Positions 10,321-20,191 of a stretch of 64,000 bases of DNA are shown here, piece after piece (within the stretch, counting starts at the first letter, position 1; every line of letters begins with the position of its first letter). Source of the DNA: Bufo bufo (taxonomy: Eukaryota > Chordata > Amphibia > Anura > Bufonidae); NCBI RefSeq assembly GCF_905171765.1, contig NC_053392.1:107884821-107948820 (forward strand). Direction: 5' to 3'. The translations under genes were made by a program, and so were the position numbers. Under the pieces are notes generated by a model. The model worked only from the letters and a program-made list of their open reading frames with translations. It searched no databases and was not told where the DNA came from.

Positions 10321-12180
10321 TTTGGCCCAAGTTAGCGGAAATTATTATTTTTTTTCTTACAAAGTCTCATATTCCACTAACTTGTGTCAAAAAATAAAAT
10401 CTCACATGAACTCACCATACCCCTCACGGAATCCAAATGCGTAAAAATTTTTCGACATTTATATTCCAGACTTCTTCTCACGCTTTAGGGCCCCTAGAAT
10501 GCCAGGGCAGTATAAATACCCCACATGTGACCCCATTTCGGAAAGAAGACACCCCAAGGTATTCCGTGAGGGGCATATTGAGTCCATGAAAGATTTAAAT
10601 TTTTGTCCCAAGTTAGCGGAAAGGGAGACTTTGTGAGAAAAAAAAATCAAATATCAATTTCTGCTAACTTGTGCCAAAAAAAATTAAAATTCTATGAACT
10701 CGCCATGCCCCTCATTGAATACCTTGGGGTGTCTTCTTTCCAAAATGGGGTCACATGTGGGGTATTTATACTGCCCTGGCATTCTAGGGGTCCTAAAGCG
10801 TGAGAAGAAGTCTGGGATCCAAATGTCTAAAAATGCCCTCATAAAATGAATGTGGGCCCCTTTGCGCATCTAGGCTGCAAAAAAGTGTCACACATGTGGT
10901 ATCGCCGTACTCAGGAGAAGTTGGGGAATGTGTTTTGGGTGTCATTTTACATATACCCATGCTGGGTGAGATAAATATCTTGGTCAAATGCCAACTTTGT
11001 ATAAAAAAATGGGAAAAGTTGTCTTTTGCCGAGATATTTCTTTCACCCAGCATGGGTATATGTAAAAAGACACCCCAAAACACATTCCCCAACGTCTCCT
11101 GAATATGGAGATACCAGATGTGTGACACTTTTTTGCAGCCTAGGTGGGCAAAGGGGCCCACATTCCAAAGAGCACCTTTAGGATTTCACAGGTCATTTAC
11201 CTACTTACCACACATTAGGGCCCCTGGAAAATGCCAGGGCAGTATAACTACCCCACAAGTGACCCCATTTTGGAAAGAAGACACCCCAAGGTATTCCGTG
11301 AGGGGCATGGCGAGTTCCTAGAATTTTTTATTTTTTGTCACAAGTTAGTGAAAAATTATGATTTTTTTTTTTTTTCATACAAAGTCTCATATTCCACTAA
11401 CTTGTGACAAAAAATAAAAACTTCCATGAACTCACTATGCCCACCAGCGAATACCTTGGGGTCTCTTCTTTCCAAAATGGGGTCACTTGTGGGGTAGTTA
11501 TACTGCCCTGGCATTCTAGGGGCCCAAATGTGTGGTAAGGAGTTTGAAATCAAATTCTGTAAAAAATGACCAGTGAAATCCGAAAGGTGCTCTTTGGAAT
11601 ATGGGCCCCTTTGCCCACCTAGGCTGCAAAAAAGTGTCACACATCTGGTATCTCCGTACTCAGGAGAAGTTGGGGAATGTGTTTTGGGGTGTCATTTTAC
11701 ATATACCCATGCTGGGTGAGAGAAATATCTTGGCAAAAGACAACTTTTCCCATTTTTTTATACAAAGTTGGCATTTGACCAAGATATTTATCTCACCCAG
11801 CATGGGTATATGTAAAAAGACACCCCAAAACACATTCCTCAACTTCTCCTGAATACAGAGATACCAGATGTGTGACACTTTTTTGCAGCCTAGGTGGGCA
11901 AAGGGGCCCACATTCCAAAGAGCACCTTTCGGATTTCACTGGTCATTTTTTACAGAATTTGATTTCAAACTCCTTACCACACATTTGGGCCCCTAGAATG
12001 CCAGGGCAGTATAACTACCCCACAAGTGACCCCATTTTGGAAAGAAGAGACCCCAAGGTATTTCGTGATGGGCATAGTGAGTTCATAGAACTTTTTATTT
12101 TTTGTCACAAGTTAGTGGAATATGAGACTTTGTAAGAAAAAAAAAAAATCATCATTTTCCGCTAACTTGTGACAAAAAAA
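10320..12180. repeat. Array of alternately inverted ~370-bp monomers
   Basis: A monomer containing ATGCCAGGGCAGTAT, ACCCCATTTTGGAAAG, GTCACACATCTGGTATC and ACCCAGCATGGGTATA occurs repeatedly, each time in the opposite orientation to the one before. Symmetry centres lie near 10362, 10650, 11005, 11360, 11755 and 12140. The result is a chain of head-to-head and tail-to-tail palindromes. Parallel reading frames on both strands are a consequence. The same array is present at 37440-39540. Confidence 0.85.
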
Positions 12181-12753
12181 TAAAAAGTTCTATGAACTCA
12201 CTATGCCCATCAGCGAATACCTTAGGGTGTGTACTTTCCGAAATGGGGTCATTTGTGGGGTGTTTGTACTGTCTGGGCATTGTAGAACCTCAGGAAACAT
12301 GACAGGTGCTCAGAAAGTCAGAGCTGCTTCAAAAAGCGGAAATTCACATTTTTGTACCATAGTTTGTAAACGCTATAACTTTTACCTAAACCATTTTTTT
12401 TTTTACCCAAACATTTTTTTTTTTATCAAAGACATGTAGAACAATAAATTTAGAGCAAAATTTATATATGGATGTTGTTTTTTTTGCAAAATTTTACAAC
12501 TGAAAGTGAAAAATGTCCTTTTTTTGCAAAAAAAATCGTTAAATTTCGATTAATAACAAAAAAAGTAAAAATGTCAGCAGCAATGAAATACCACCAAATG
12601 AAAGCTCTATTAGTGAGAAGAAAAGGAGGTAAAATTTATTTGGGTGGTAAGTTGCATGACCGAGCAATAAACGGTGAAAGTAGTGTAGGTCAGAAGTGTA
12701 AAAAGTGGCCTGGTCTTTCAGGGTGTTTAAGCTAGGGGGGCTGAGGTGGTTAA

Positions 12754-12895
12754 CATGAGGTTCAGGGTTCTGAGTGGAGGAGGCCGCTATACGCCGGGTC
12801 TGAATCAACTCCTGCTGCTGTAGCCTTTCTCCCAATTCCTGAACCATTAGGGCAAGACTATGTACCTGATCCGTGAGGACTCGCAAAGGTTCCAT
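12754..12895 (-). pseudogene. Gag N-terminus of the minus-strand chromovirus
   Basis: The minus strand starts with ATG at 12895 and encodes MEPLRVLTDQVHSLA, QELGERLQQQELIQ and SSTQNPEPHV, a short helical N-terminal segment of Gag. The ATG is about 22 bp downstream of the LTR end. At 12753 the piggyBac-like element interrupts the gene, and gag continues below 8337. The start fits the plus-strand relative, whose gag also begins with ME close to the LTR. Confidence 0.7.
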
Positions 12896-12905
12896 GGTAT
12901 AGTAT

Positions 12906-12917
12906 GGCCTGTGATTC
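12906..12917 (-). promoter_or_regulatory. Probable self-priming primer-binding site (minus-strand chromovirus)
   Basis: Immediately inside the 5' LTR the sense strand reads GAATCACAGGCC. Ten of these bases (AATCACAGGC) are exactly complementary to GCCTGTGATT within the LTR (plus-strand 13284-13293), which lies a few tens of bases downstream of a TATTTAAA box. No TGG-starting tRNA-type site is seen. This is the arrangement proposed for self-primed Tf1/sushi elements. Confidence 0.6.
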
Positions 12918-13397
12918 TGTCACGAAGGGAAGGGAAGAGTGCAGCCCTGGACTCCACCTGCCCCTTTGTCCCTACCTACTTGCACGACCCGTCCTATCTG
13001 ACAGCGTACAACTTGGCGACGGTCCCTAGCTTAAATACGTCTAGGTGCCTAAAAACAAAGGAAAACCGTGAACAGAGTCAGGGAAGCAAAAGTCAAAAAA
13101 CAGGAGGTCACGCAGTACACAGGGAAAAACACAATAGCAAGGTCACAAACAAAGCCGAGGTCGGAAGCCAAGAGGTCACGTCAAACACTAATGGAGGTAG
13201 CGAGGTCGAGGTCACAAACAAAGCCGAGGTCAAAACAAGCAAGGTCTAAATATATAAAGAAGGCTGGTGAGGATAACTAGACCAATCACAGGCAACCTGT
13301 GGCCAGCAGGCTGCCTGTTTAAATAGCCCTGACTGGTAAGTCACATGACGTGCCCAGCGTCATAGGACTCACATTACACAGCCGAGCACTGATTCAT
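12918..13397 (-). repeat. 5' LTR of the minus-strand chromovirus, R/U5 side
   Basis: In the sense direction the LTR ends ...CGTGACA at 12918, and the gag start follows shortly. The sense strand contains TATTTAAACAGG (about 13310-13325), a likely TATA box, and the self-priming partner at 13284-13293. The LTR is cut at 13397 by the plus-strand chromovirus and continues at 20192-20330, where the sense-strand start is TGTGTGCAGA. The joined LTR would be about 620 bp. Confidence 0.7.
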
Positions 13398-13401
13398 CAT
13401 T

Positions 13402-13935
13402 TATCATGCCCTGCTCAGATTATGTGCGGAGGTCTGCCAGGTTAGCAGCACGTGTGTAGTTTTTTGTTTTTGTTTTGGAGTTGAGCTGTATCCGCCTCCC
13501 TTCAGGTGTTCTGGTTGGGTTTGTTTGTAGGAGTTTAAATCACGCCTCTTCCCAGTGTTTCGTGCGGGTTATAGCTTCAATCTTGCTCTGTGGAAGGAAG
13601 GAAGGATTTGCCATTTCTGCTCTGTGACAAGATAAGTTGGTTTTGGTTTTCTTTTGTGTGTTCTATCTATGCTGTTAGGGAGACACCTGCCTCCTCCAGG
13701 TCCTGAGGAAGCAGGCTGTCTCTTTTCCCCTGTCACCATCTTAGGGATTTTTAGGGTATCTTCAGCCTTAGGCACGGGGGCACGTTTATTCCCACCTTCA
13801 GGGTCTGAACGTGGGCACAGTAGTCTAGGGAGAACTGGTAGGCATTTGTAAGGAGGTGACCTTTTATCCCCAGCTTCTGGCCTAGACACTTGTTTGTGGT
13901 TTTCTGTGGTATCTTGTATCCTGTCCAGCGTGACA
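13402..13935 (+). repeat. 5' LTR of the plus-strand chromovirus
   Basis: The LTR starts TATCATGCCC (the partner LTR has TGTCATGCCC) and ends GTGACA, giving TGTCA...TGACA ends apart from one substitution. A TTTAAAT box lies at 13534-13540, and the likely transcript start is near 13562, about 28 bp further on. Length is 534 bp against 533 bp for the 3' copy. Confidence 0.9.
13534..13573 (+). promoter_or_regulatory. LTR core promoter and self-priming partner sequence
   Basis: TTTAAAT at 13534-13540 is a plausible TATA box. GCGGGTTATA at 13564-13573 lies about 25-30 bp downstream, where the RNA 5' end is expected. This decamer is exactly complementary to TATAACCCGC just inside the LTR at 13937-13946. 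The same decamer is kept in the 3' LTR near 19816. The start position is inferred, not measured. Confidence 0.6.
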
Positions 13936-13947
13936 TTATAACCCGCC
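13936..13947 (+). promoter_or_regulatory. Probable self-priming primer-binding site (plus-strand chromovirus)
   Basis: Directly after the LTR end comes TTATAACCCGCC. Its TATAACCCGC core pairs perfectly with the LTR decamer at 13564-13573. A tRNA-primed element would normally show TGG at this point, and none is present. In Tf1 and the vertebrate sushi group the RNA's own 5' end anneals here and is cleaved to form the primer. Confidence 0.6.
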
Positions 13948-13981
13948 AAAACCTAGACTGCCATTTCTCAGCAGCTTTGAG

Positions 13982-14908
13982 ATGGAGTCAATTGATTCGT
14001 TGGTTGATCGCATGCAGGAATTAACTTGGAAGGTAGCTGACCTCCGCAATGCAGTTTCACTTTGTCATAATTTTCTGCTTCATGGCTCTGCTGGTGGGAG
14101 TCAGTCCAGCCTTGAACCTAAGGTTGCTCTCCCTGATCGATTTTCTGGGGGTGTGGATGATTTTATCCACTTTAGAGAGTCATGCAAGCTGTATTTTCAG
14201 CTGCGTCCGCCTTCATCTGGTGATGAGAGTCAGAGAGTAGGGATAATCATTTCCCTGCGTAAAGGGGACCCGCAGTCCTGGGCCTTTTCTCTGCCGACCG
14301 GTTCTCTGGCCCTCCGGTCAGTGGATGAATTTTTTAAAGTCTTGGGATTAATTTATGATGACCCAGATCAGATCTCGATGGCAGAATCTAAGTTGCATAC
14401 TTTATTACAAGGAGAACATTCTGCAGAGGTGTTTTGTGTTGAGTTTAGGAGATGGGCTACGGAGTCTGGGTGGAATGACCCCGCCCTTCGTAGTCAGTTT
14501 TGTCAGGGGTTGTCTGAGAGATTAAAAGATGCCCTCGCTTTTCATGAGTACCCGGATACAGTGGAGAATGCTATGTCTTTGGCTGTACAGTTAGATAGAC
14601 GCATTAGAGAGAGATGTAAGGTCCCCTCCACGCGAGGGATCCCTTCTGTGAGTGGTTTCGTCCCACCAGTTCCCCAGAGTATTATGACATATAATCCTGG
14701 GGTAGGGGAGGAACCCATGCAGCTAGGTCAGGTGTTGTTCCGTTCTGGTAATAGGAACTTTAGGAGATTGCATAAGCTATGTTATTACTGTGGAGAAAGT
14801 GGTCATTTTGTTTATGCTTGTCCTTTTGTTAAATCGCGTGTTGATGATAAAGAACCACAAAGAGGTTTACATAAAGAGAAAAAAAAAAACATCCTTGACT
14901 TTTGGTAG
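13982..14908 (+). CDS. gag: Gag polyprotein of the plus-strand chromovirus
   Basis: The open frame is 308 codons from ATG at 13982, 46 bp after the LTR. The N-terminal segment starts MESIDSLVDRMQELTW. A capsid-like region follows, with DRFSGGVDDFIHFRESC, GDPQSWAFSLP and EFRRWATESGW (about residues 45-185). The zinc knuckle CYYCGESGHFVYAC (CX2CX4HX4C) is at about residues 270-283. The frame ends at TAG 14906-14908, where a frameshift in an A run (14879-14889) probably removed the normal link to protease. Gag would form the cytoplasmic particle that packages RNA. It is the least damaged frame of the element. Confidence 0.85.
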   Translation: MESIDSLVDRMQELTWKVADLRNAVSLCHNFLLHGSAGGSQSSLEPKVALPDRFSGGVDDFIHFRESCKLYFQLRPPSSGDESQRVGIIISLRKGDPQSWAFSLPTGSLALRSVDEFFKVLGLIYDDPDQISMAESKLHTLLQGEHSAEVFCVEFRRWATESGWNDPALRSQFCQGLSERLKDALAFHEYPDTVENAMSLAVQLDRRIRERCKVPSTRGIPSVSGFVPPVPQSIMTYNPGVGEEPMQLGQVLFRSGNRNFRRLHKLCYYCGESGHFVYACPFVKSRVDDKEPQRGLHKEKKKNILDFW

Positions 14909-15200
14909 TGTGAATGGGCTGCCGGAGCAAGCAAGTATGTAATCTCCCTGCAATACTCGTTTTCTCCTTCCAGCTATGGTGGCGCTAGACTCAAGAAAAT
15001 TTTATTTTGAAGTATTCCTTGATTGTGGTGCTGGGGTAAACCTTATTGATTATATTTTTCTTCAAAATCTGGGCCTAAATACTTGCACCTTAGAAAGAGA
15101 GATTCCGGTGTTCGCAATTGATTCTTCCCTTCTCTCTCAAAGGAGTCCCACTCATATTGCTCATGGTATTCAGTTAAGGGTGGGTGATTCACATGTTGAG

Positions 15201-16645
15201 TAGTGATGTCGCGAACATAAAATTTTCAGTTCGCGAACAGCGAACGCGAGCTTCCGCAAATGTTCGCGAACTGGCGAACCGGGCGAACCGCCATAGACTT
15301 CAATAGACAGGCGAATTTTAAAACCCACAGGGACTCTTTCTGGCCACAATAGTGATGAGAAAGTTGTTTCAAGGGGTCTAACACCTGGACTGTGGCATGC
15401 CGGAGGGGGATCTATGGCAAAACTCCCATGGAAAATTACGTAGTGGACGCAGAGTCGGGTTTTAATCCATAAAGGGCATAAATCAACTAACATTCCTAAA
15501 TTGTTTGGAATAACGTGCTTTAAAACATCCAGTGTGTGTATACGATCAGGTATGATGTTGGCACTGGCAGTGGGCACACTACAGTCAGTGGAAGAGGGCC
15601 TGACACACTGACTGGCAGCAGGCAAGCAACTGAATTTAGACTACTGTCTAAAAATTAAATGCCTTATTTATCGGCAAGCTACTGTGCCACCCGGTATCAG
15701 TGGTTGGCACTGGCAGTGGGCACACTACAGTCAGTGGAAGCGGGCCTGACACACACTGGCAGCAGGCAAGCAACTGAAATTACACTAAAGTGTAAAAATT
15801 AAATGCCTTATTTATCGGCAAGCTACTGTGCCACCCGGTATCAGTGGTTGGCACTGGCAGTGGGCACACTACAGTCAGTTGAAGTCGGCCTGACACACAC
15901 TAGCAGCAGGCAAGCAGCTGAAATTACACTAAAGTGTAAAAATTAAATGCCTTTTTTATGCAAAGTCCTGTGCCAGCCGGTATGAGTGGTGGGCACTGGC
16001 AGTGGGCACACTACAGTCAGTGGAAGTCAGCCTGACACACACTGGCAGGCAACTAACCTTAGATTAAAGTGTAAAAATTAAGTGCCTTTTTTTAAGCAAA
16101 GTCCTGTGCCACACGGAATGACAGGGGTGAGCACTGGCAGTGGGCACACTACAGTCTGTGGGCCTGCAGCTCCTCACACACAGGCAGGCCAGGCAACTGC
16201 AATATGTATATAAAGGAAAAAAAAAAAGCAGACTAATGTTGCAGCCCTAAAAAGGGCTTTTTGGGGTGCTGTCAGGACGCTGTCCTTACAGCAGAGATCA
16301 GATGAGTCTTTCAGGACTGGAGTGGACACTGAATTCACTAGCCTAGCTATCGATTTCCCAATTAAATCAGCAGCAGTTACAGTCTCCCTCCTCTCACTAA
16401 GACTGCAGCTTCAGAATGAATCTAAAATGGATGCTGTGCAGGAGGTGGGAGGGTCTGGGAGGGAGGGTATGCTGCTGATTGGCTGGAATGTGTCTGCTGA
16501 CTGTGAGGTACAGGGTCAAAGTTTGCTCAATGATGATGTATAGGGGGCGGACCGAACATTGCATGTGTTCGCCCGGCAGAGGCGAACGCGAACAAGCTAT
16601 GTTCGCCGGGAACTGTTCGCCGTCGGATAGTTCGGGCCATCTCTA
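15201..16645. mobile_element. 1445-bp hAT-type MITE in the chromovirus protease
   Basis: The ends are TAGTGATGTCGCGAAC at 15201 and, in reverse complement, TAGAGATGGCCCGAAC at 16645. The 8-bp duplication ATGTTGAG is exact (15193-15200 and 16646-16653). GTTCGCGAAC-type repeats fill the subterminal regions, as in the 6.3-kb hAT element at 50503. The middle holds a 145-bp tandem array. It encodes nothing convincing and must depend on an outside hAT transposase. Confidence 0.9.
15556..16175. repeat. 145-bp tandem array inside the MITE
   Basis: About five units begin with TTGGCACTGGCAGTGGG or a variant, near 15556, 15705, 15850, 15993 and 16130. Each contains CACACTACAGTCAG, GCCTGACACAC and AAAATTAAATGCC. 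Units diverge towards the right. Such internal arrays are common in hAT-type MITEs and here explain the short frames on either strand. Confidence 0.85.
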
Positions 16646-16836
16646 ATGTTGAGATCATTTCTTGTTTTGTCATGAAGGACTTGCCCGCTCCTATGGTCTT
16701 AGGGTTACCTTGGTTGATAAAACATAACCCTACTATAGATTGGCAGGCAAGGCAGATCATTGGTTGGAGTGAATTTTGTTCGGACAATTGTCTTAGTGCC
16801 TCTCTCTCTGGGGTGTCTACTACGGTTTAACCCCAG

Positions 16837-17768
16837 TATCTCTCAGATTTTGCGGATGTATTTGCGGAGGGTGGGGCTCAGGAATTGCCTCCTCATCGTG
16901 AATATGATTGCCCGGTTAATCTCACCCCAGGGGCTAAGTTGCCAAAGTCTCGGCAATACAATCTTTCTCAACCCGAAAGAGAGGTCATGCGGAAGTATAT
17001 TGCCGAGAGTTTGGCAAAAGGTCATATTAGGCCATCTAAATCTCCGGTTGCAGTTGGGTTATTCTTTGTTACGAAAAAGGATGGATCGCTTAGACCCTGT
17101 TTGGATTTCCGGGAATTGAATCGCATTACGGTCCGTGATCCGTATCCCCTTCCTTTGATCTCTGACCTTTTTGATCAGATTGTTGGAGCCAAGGTGTTCT
17201 CCAAGTTAGATTTAAGAGGGGCCTACAATCTGATCAGAATCAAGGAGGGGGATGAGTGGAAAACACACACGAGGGTCATTTCGAGAATCTGGTTATGCCT
17301 TTTGGGTTAACTAACGCGCCAGCAGTGTTTCAGCGATTTGTCAATGACATTTTCCACCATTTTGTGGCAAGGTTCATTGTAATTTACTTGGATGACATTC
17401 TAATTTACTCTCCTGATCTAAAGACTCATCAGGATCACGTGAGACACGTTTTGTCGATCCTTCGGGAGAATAAATTGTATGCCAAATTGGAGAAATGTGT
17501 GTTTACTGTTCAAGAGCTTCCGTTTCTGGGTTACCTGCTTTCTGACTCTGGTTTTCGTATGGACCCCGAAAAGGTCCGGGCGGTTCTGGAATGGGACCGA
17601 CCGGAGAATCAGAAAGCTTTGAAGCGGTTTTTGGTGTTTACCAATTATTATAGAAAATGTATCTTGAACTACTCTACCATTGTAAAACCCCTGACCGATA
17701 TAACTAAGAAAGGCGTCGACTTCTCTGTCTGGTCGGATGAGGCATTGCAGGCCTTTTTCGGCTATTAA
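16837..17768 (+). pseudogene. Reverse transcriptase of the plus-strand chromovirus
   Basis: At 16885-17270 the frame gives [48 protein letters not shown] and [15 protein letters not shown] (first catalytic aspartate). About 8 nt are missing near 17268, shifting the frame. It continues with [16 protein letters not shown] and VIYLDDILIYSP, the intact YLDD active-site box, at about 17380-17415. The connection region continues to FTNYYRKC. An extra T near 17757 shifts the frame into RNase H. Apart from these lesions the RT residues look functional. Confidence 0.9.
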
Positions 17769-18267
17769 GCAATGTTTTGCGTCTGATCCCATTCTGATGC
17801 AGCCCGATGTGTCTCAGCCATTCGTGGTTGAAGTGGATGCATCAGAGGTGGGTGTTGGAGCAGTGTTGTCGCAGGGTTCATCTCCTGGCAAGTGGCGTCC
17901 GTGTGTTTTTTTTTTCAAGAAGCTCTTTGTCGCTGAGAGGAATTATGATGTAGGAGATAGGGAATTGCTGGCCATCAAATTGGCCTTTGAGGAATGGCGT
18001 CACTGGTTGGAGGGGGCGTGTCATCCCGTTACGGTATATACTGATCATAAGAACTTGGCTTACCTGCAATCTGCCAAGTGTCTGAATCCTAGACAGGCTA
18101 GATGGTCACAGTTCTTTACTAGGTTCAACTTTGTGGGTACTTTTCACCCGGGGGTTAAGAACGTCAAGGCGGATGCATTGTCTGGTAGTTTTCCTGGGGG
18201 AGGTGATTCAGAGGATCCTGCTCCGATTTTGGCTGATGGGGTGGTTGTTTCCGCACTGTACCCTTAG
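17737..18267 (+). pseudogene. RNase H domain of the plus-strand chromovirus
   Basis: The frame includes [18 protein letters not shown] (first acidic residue), [15 protein letters not shown] (catalytic glutamate), [16 protein letters not shown] (third acidic residue), NPRQARW and [11 protein letters not shown]. This is the normal Ty3/Gypsy layout. The frame closes at TAG 18265-18267, after which integrase continues in the same frame from 18268, so this is a single nonsense codon. Confidence 0.88.
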
Positions 18268-19127
18268 TTGGAGATGGAGGTGTTGGGAGCCCAGGAAGAG
18301 GCTCTGGATTCTTGTCCCCCAGGTAGGTTGTTTGTTCCTGCTGAATTGCGATACAAGGTATTCAAGGAACATCACGATACTGTCCTTGCGGGACATCCCA
18401 GTGGCAAGTCCACCTTTGATCTGATTTCCCGGAGGTTCTGGTGGCCCGGGTTACGTAAGAGTGTTGAGGATTACGTAGCAGCTTGTGAGACCTGTGCACG
18501 GGCAAAGGTTGCTCACACTCGACCTTCTGGTTCACTTCTTCCTTTGTCTATTCCATCTCGTCCTTGGACGCACTTGTCTATGGACTTTATTACTGATCTG
18601 CCGAGTTCCTCTGGGAAAACTGTGATTTTGGTGGTTGTTGACCGTGTCAGTAAAATGGCTCACTTTGTATCATTAGCGAGTCTGCCCAATGCTAAGACTC
18701 TTGCTCAAGTTTTTGTGGATAACATCGTGAAATTACATGCCATTCCCTCGGATGTGGTTTCTGATTAGGGCACGCAGTTTGTTTCACGATTTTGCATGTC
18801 ATTCTGCTCTCGTCTTGGTATCCAACTTCCGTTCTCTTCGGCTTTCATCCGCAGTCGAATGGACAGACAGAGTGTACTAATCAAAACCTGGAGACCTACT
18901 TGAGGTGCTTTGTGGCTGAGAACCAGGAGGACTGGTCCTCATTCTTATCTCTAGCTGAATTTGCTTTGAATAACCGTAGGCAGGAGTCCATGGGTAAGTC
19001 GCCATTTTTGGCGCATACGGTTTTCATCCTGAGTTTGGTACTTTTTCTGAGACTAGTTCCTCTGGGATGCCAGAGGAGGAGAGATTTTCTTCTGCCTTGT
19101 CCTCTATCTGGCGGAAGATTCAAGTGA
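18268..19127 (+). pseudogene. Integrase of the plus-strand chromovirus
   Basis: The zinc-binding domain has FKEHHDTVLAGHP (both histidines) and ACETCARAK (both cysteines). The core begins with LSMDFITDLPSS (first aspartate). The second aspartate segment reads VVSD, then a TAG stop at 18766-18768 replaces the usual R in DRGTQF, then GTQFVSRF. NGQTECTNQ holds the catalytic glutamate, with the usual R changed to C. A frameshift near 19010 ends this frame. Apart from the stop and shift all three DDE residues are present. Confidence 0.88.
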
Positions 19128-19640
19128 ATTTGGAGAGGATGGGTGAGAGGTACAAGCGAATGGCTGACAAGAGACATATGACTGGTCCGGACCTGTGTGT
19201 GGGTGATCTGGTGTGGTTATCTACTAAAAATATTAAACTGAATGTACCATCTTGGAAACTGGGTCCAAGATTTATTGGACCTTACAAAATATCTGCGGTG
19301 ATCAATCCAGTAGCGTTTCGTCTGGATCTTCCGCAGATCTGGAGGATCCATGATGTGTTCCACAGGTCTTTACTTAAGAAATATGTGAAACCGGTGGAAC
19401 CATCGCCATTGCCTCCTCCCCCTGTTCTGATTGATGGAAATTTAGAGTTCGAGATCTCTAGGGTTCTCGATTCACGTGTTCTTCGGAGTTCCCTTTAGTA
19501 CCTGGTACACTGGAGGGGATACGGCCCTGAGGAGAGGATGTGGGCTCCGGCTGTGGATGTTAATGCCAGCCGACTGGTGAGGGCTTTTCACAGATCCCAC
19601 CCGGATAAAGTTGGGCCGGGGTGTCCGGAGGTCATCCGTA
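19067..19640 (+). pseudogene. Integrase C-terminus with chromodomain
   Basis: The frame from 19067 has RYKRMADKRHM, GDLVWLSTKNIKLNV, KLGPRFIGPYKISAV, WRIHDVFHRSLLKKY and FEISRVLDSRVLRSS. A TAG stop at 19496-19498 follows. The same frame continues [27 protein letters not shown] and SHPDK. The FEISRVLDSR...YLVHWRGYG...W pattern is a chromodomain, which defines chromoviruses and is thought to steer integration to marked chromatin. The frame reaches the polypurine tract at 19641. Confidence 0.88.
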
Positions 19641-19653
19641 GAAGGGGGGGTAC
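19641..19653 (+). promoter_or_regulatory. Polypurine tract
   Basis: GAAGGGGGGG at 19641-19650 lies directly before TAC and the 3' LTR start at 19654. This is the expected plus-strand primer site for reverse transcription. Confidence 0.75.
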
Positions 19654-20186
19654 TGTCATGCCCTGCTCAGATTATGTGTGGAGGTCTGCCAGGTTAGCAG
19701 AAAGTGTGTAGTTTTTTGTTTTTGTTTTGGAGTTGAGCTGTATCCGCCTCCCTTCAGGTGCTCTGGGTGGGGTCGTTTGTAGGAGTTTAAATCACACCTC
19801 TTCCCAGTGTTCCATGCGGGTTATAGCTTCAATCTTGCTCTGTGGAAGGAAGGAAGGATTTGCCATTTCTGCTCTGTGACAAGATAAGATGGTTTTGGTT
19901 TTCTTTTGTGTGTTCTGTCTAGGCTGTTAGGGAGACGCCTGCCTCCTCCAGGTCCTGAGGAAGCAGGCTGTCTCTTTTCCCCTGTCACCATCTTAGGGAT
20001 TTTAGGGTATCTTCAGCCTTAGGCACGGGGGCACGTTTATTCCCACCTTCAGGGTCTGAACGTGGGCACAGTAGTCTAGGGAGAGCTGGTAGGGATTTGT
20101 AAGGAGGTGACCTTTTATCCTCAGCTTCTGGCCTAGACACTTGTTTGTGGTTTTCTGTGGTATCTTGTATCCTGTCCAGCGTGACA
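19654..20186 (+). repeat. 3' LTR of the plus-strand chromovirus
   Basis: It starts TGTCATGCCC and ends GTGACA. It matches the 5' LTR over its whole length with scattered substitutions. It is followed by the TCATT duplication at 20187-20191. Confidence 0.9.
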
Positions 20187-20191
20187 TCATT

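Larger units (their letters stand above)
8337..12753. mobile_element. 4.4-kb piggyBac-like non-autonomous element
   Basis: TTAA lies at 8337-8340 and 12750-12753. Ends read TTAACCTCCTCAGGACC at the left and, in reverse complement, TTAACCACCTCAGC at the right. It is inserted in the gag gene of the minus-strand chromovirus. Contents in order: a hairpin cluster (8438-8664), a 191-bp tandem array (8745-10320), an array of alternately inverted monomers (10320-12180) and an AT-rich tail. The right end and the inverted-monomer array match the transposase-bearing element ending at 39643, so this is probably a derivative mobilised by that family. It encodes no transposase. Confidence 0.8.
4740..13397 (-). 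mobile_element. Minus-strand Ty3/Gypsy chromovirus, 3'-truncated and interrupted
   Basis: In minus-strand order the element has a partial 5' LTR (20330-20192 joined to 13397-12918), a primer-binding site, gag, protease, reverse transcriptase, RNase H and integrase, ending at about 4740 without a 3' LTR. Gag-protease-RT-RNaseH-integrase order and the similarity of each part to the plus-strand chromovirus at 13402 identify it as Ty3/Gypsy. Two later insertions split it: the piggyBac-like element 8337-12753 in gag and the plus-strand chromovirus 13402-20186 in its LTR. Many frameshifts and stops show it cannot encode full proteins. Confidence 0.85.
14976..16836 (+). pseudogene. Protease and linker, split by a MITE
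   Basis: From 14976 the frame encodes MVALDSRKFYFEVF and LDCGAGVNLID, where the family motif is DSG, so the catalytic triad reads DCG. It continues with RVGDSHVE up to the MITE start at 15201. After the MITE (from 16646) it resumes with IISCFVMKDLPAP, LGLPWLIKHNPTIDW and IIGWSEFC. Removing the MITE and one 8-bp duplication restores continuity. The protease would cleave Gag and Pol. Confidence 0.8.
13402..20186 (+). mobile_element. Plus-strand Ty3/Gypsy chromovirus with both LTRs
   Basis: Two LTRs (13402-13935 and 19654-20186) bracket gag, protease, RT, RNase H, integrase and a chromodomain. The 5-bp duplication TCATT flanks it (13397-13401 and 20187-20191). It is inserted in the LTR of the minus-strand chromovirus. 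Without the 1445-bp MITE at 15201 and its duplication the element is about 5.3 kb, a normal length. The LTRs differ at few positions, so it is fairly young, but stops, frameshifts and the MITE disable it. The chromodomain and self-priming site place it with the vertebrate sushi-like chromoviruses. Confidence 0.9.

Noticed and set aside
10793..12135. Frames of similar peptide on alternating strands
   Set aside because: They follow the alternately inverted monomers exactly. The same peptide on both strands is explained by the palindromes and not by coding.
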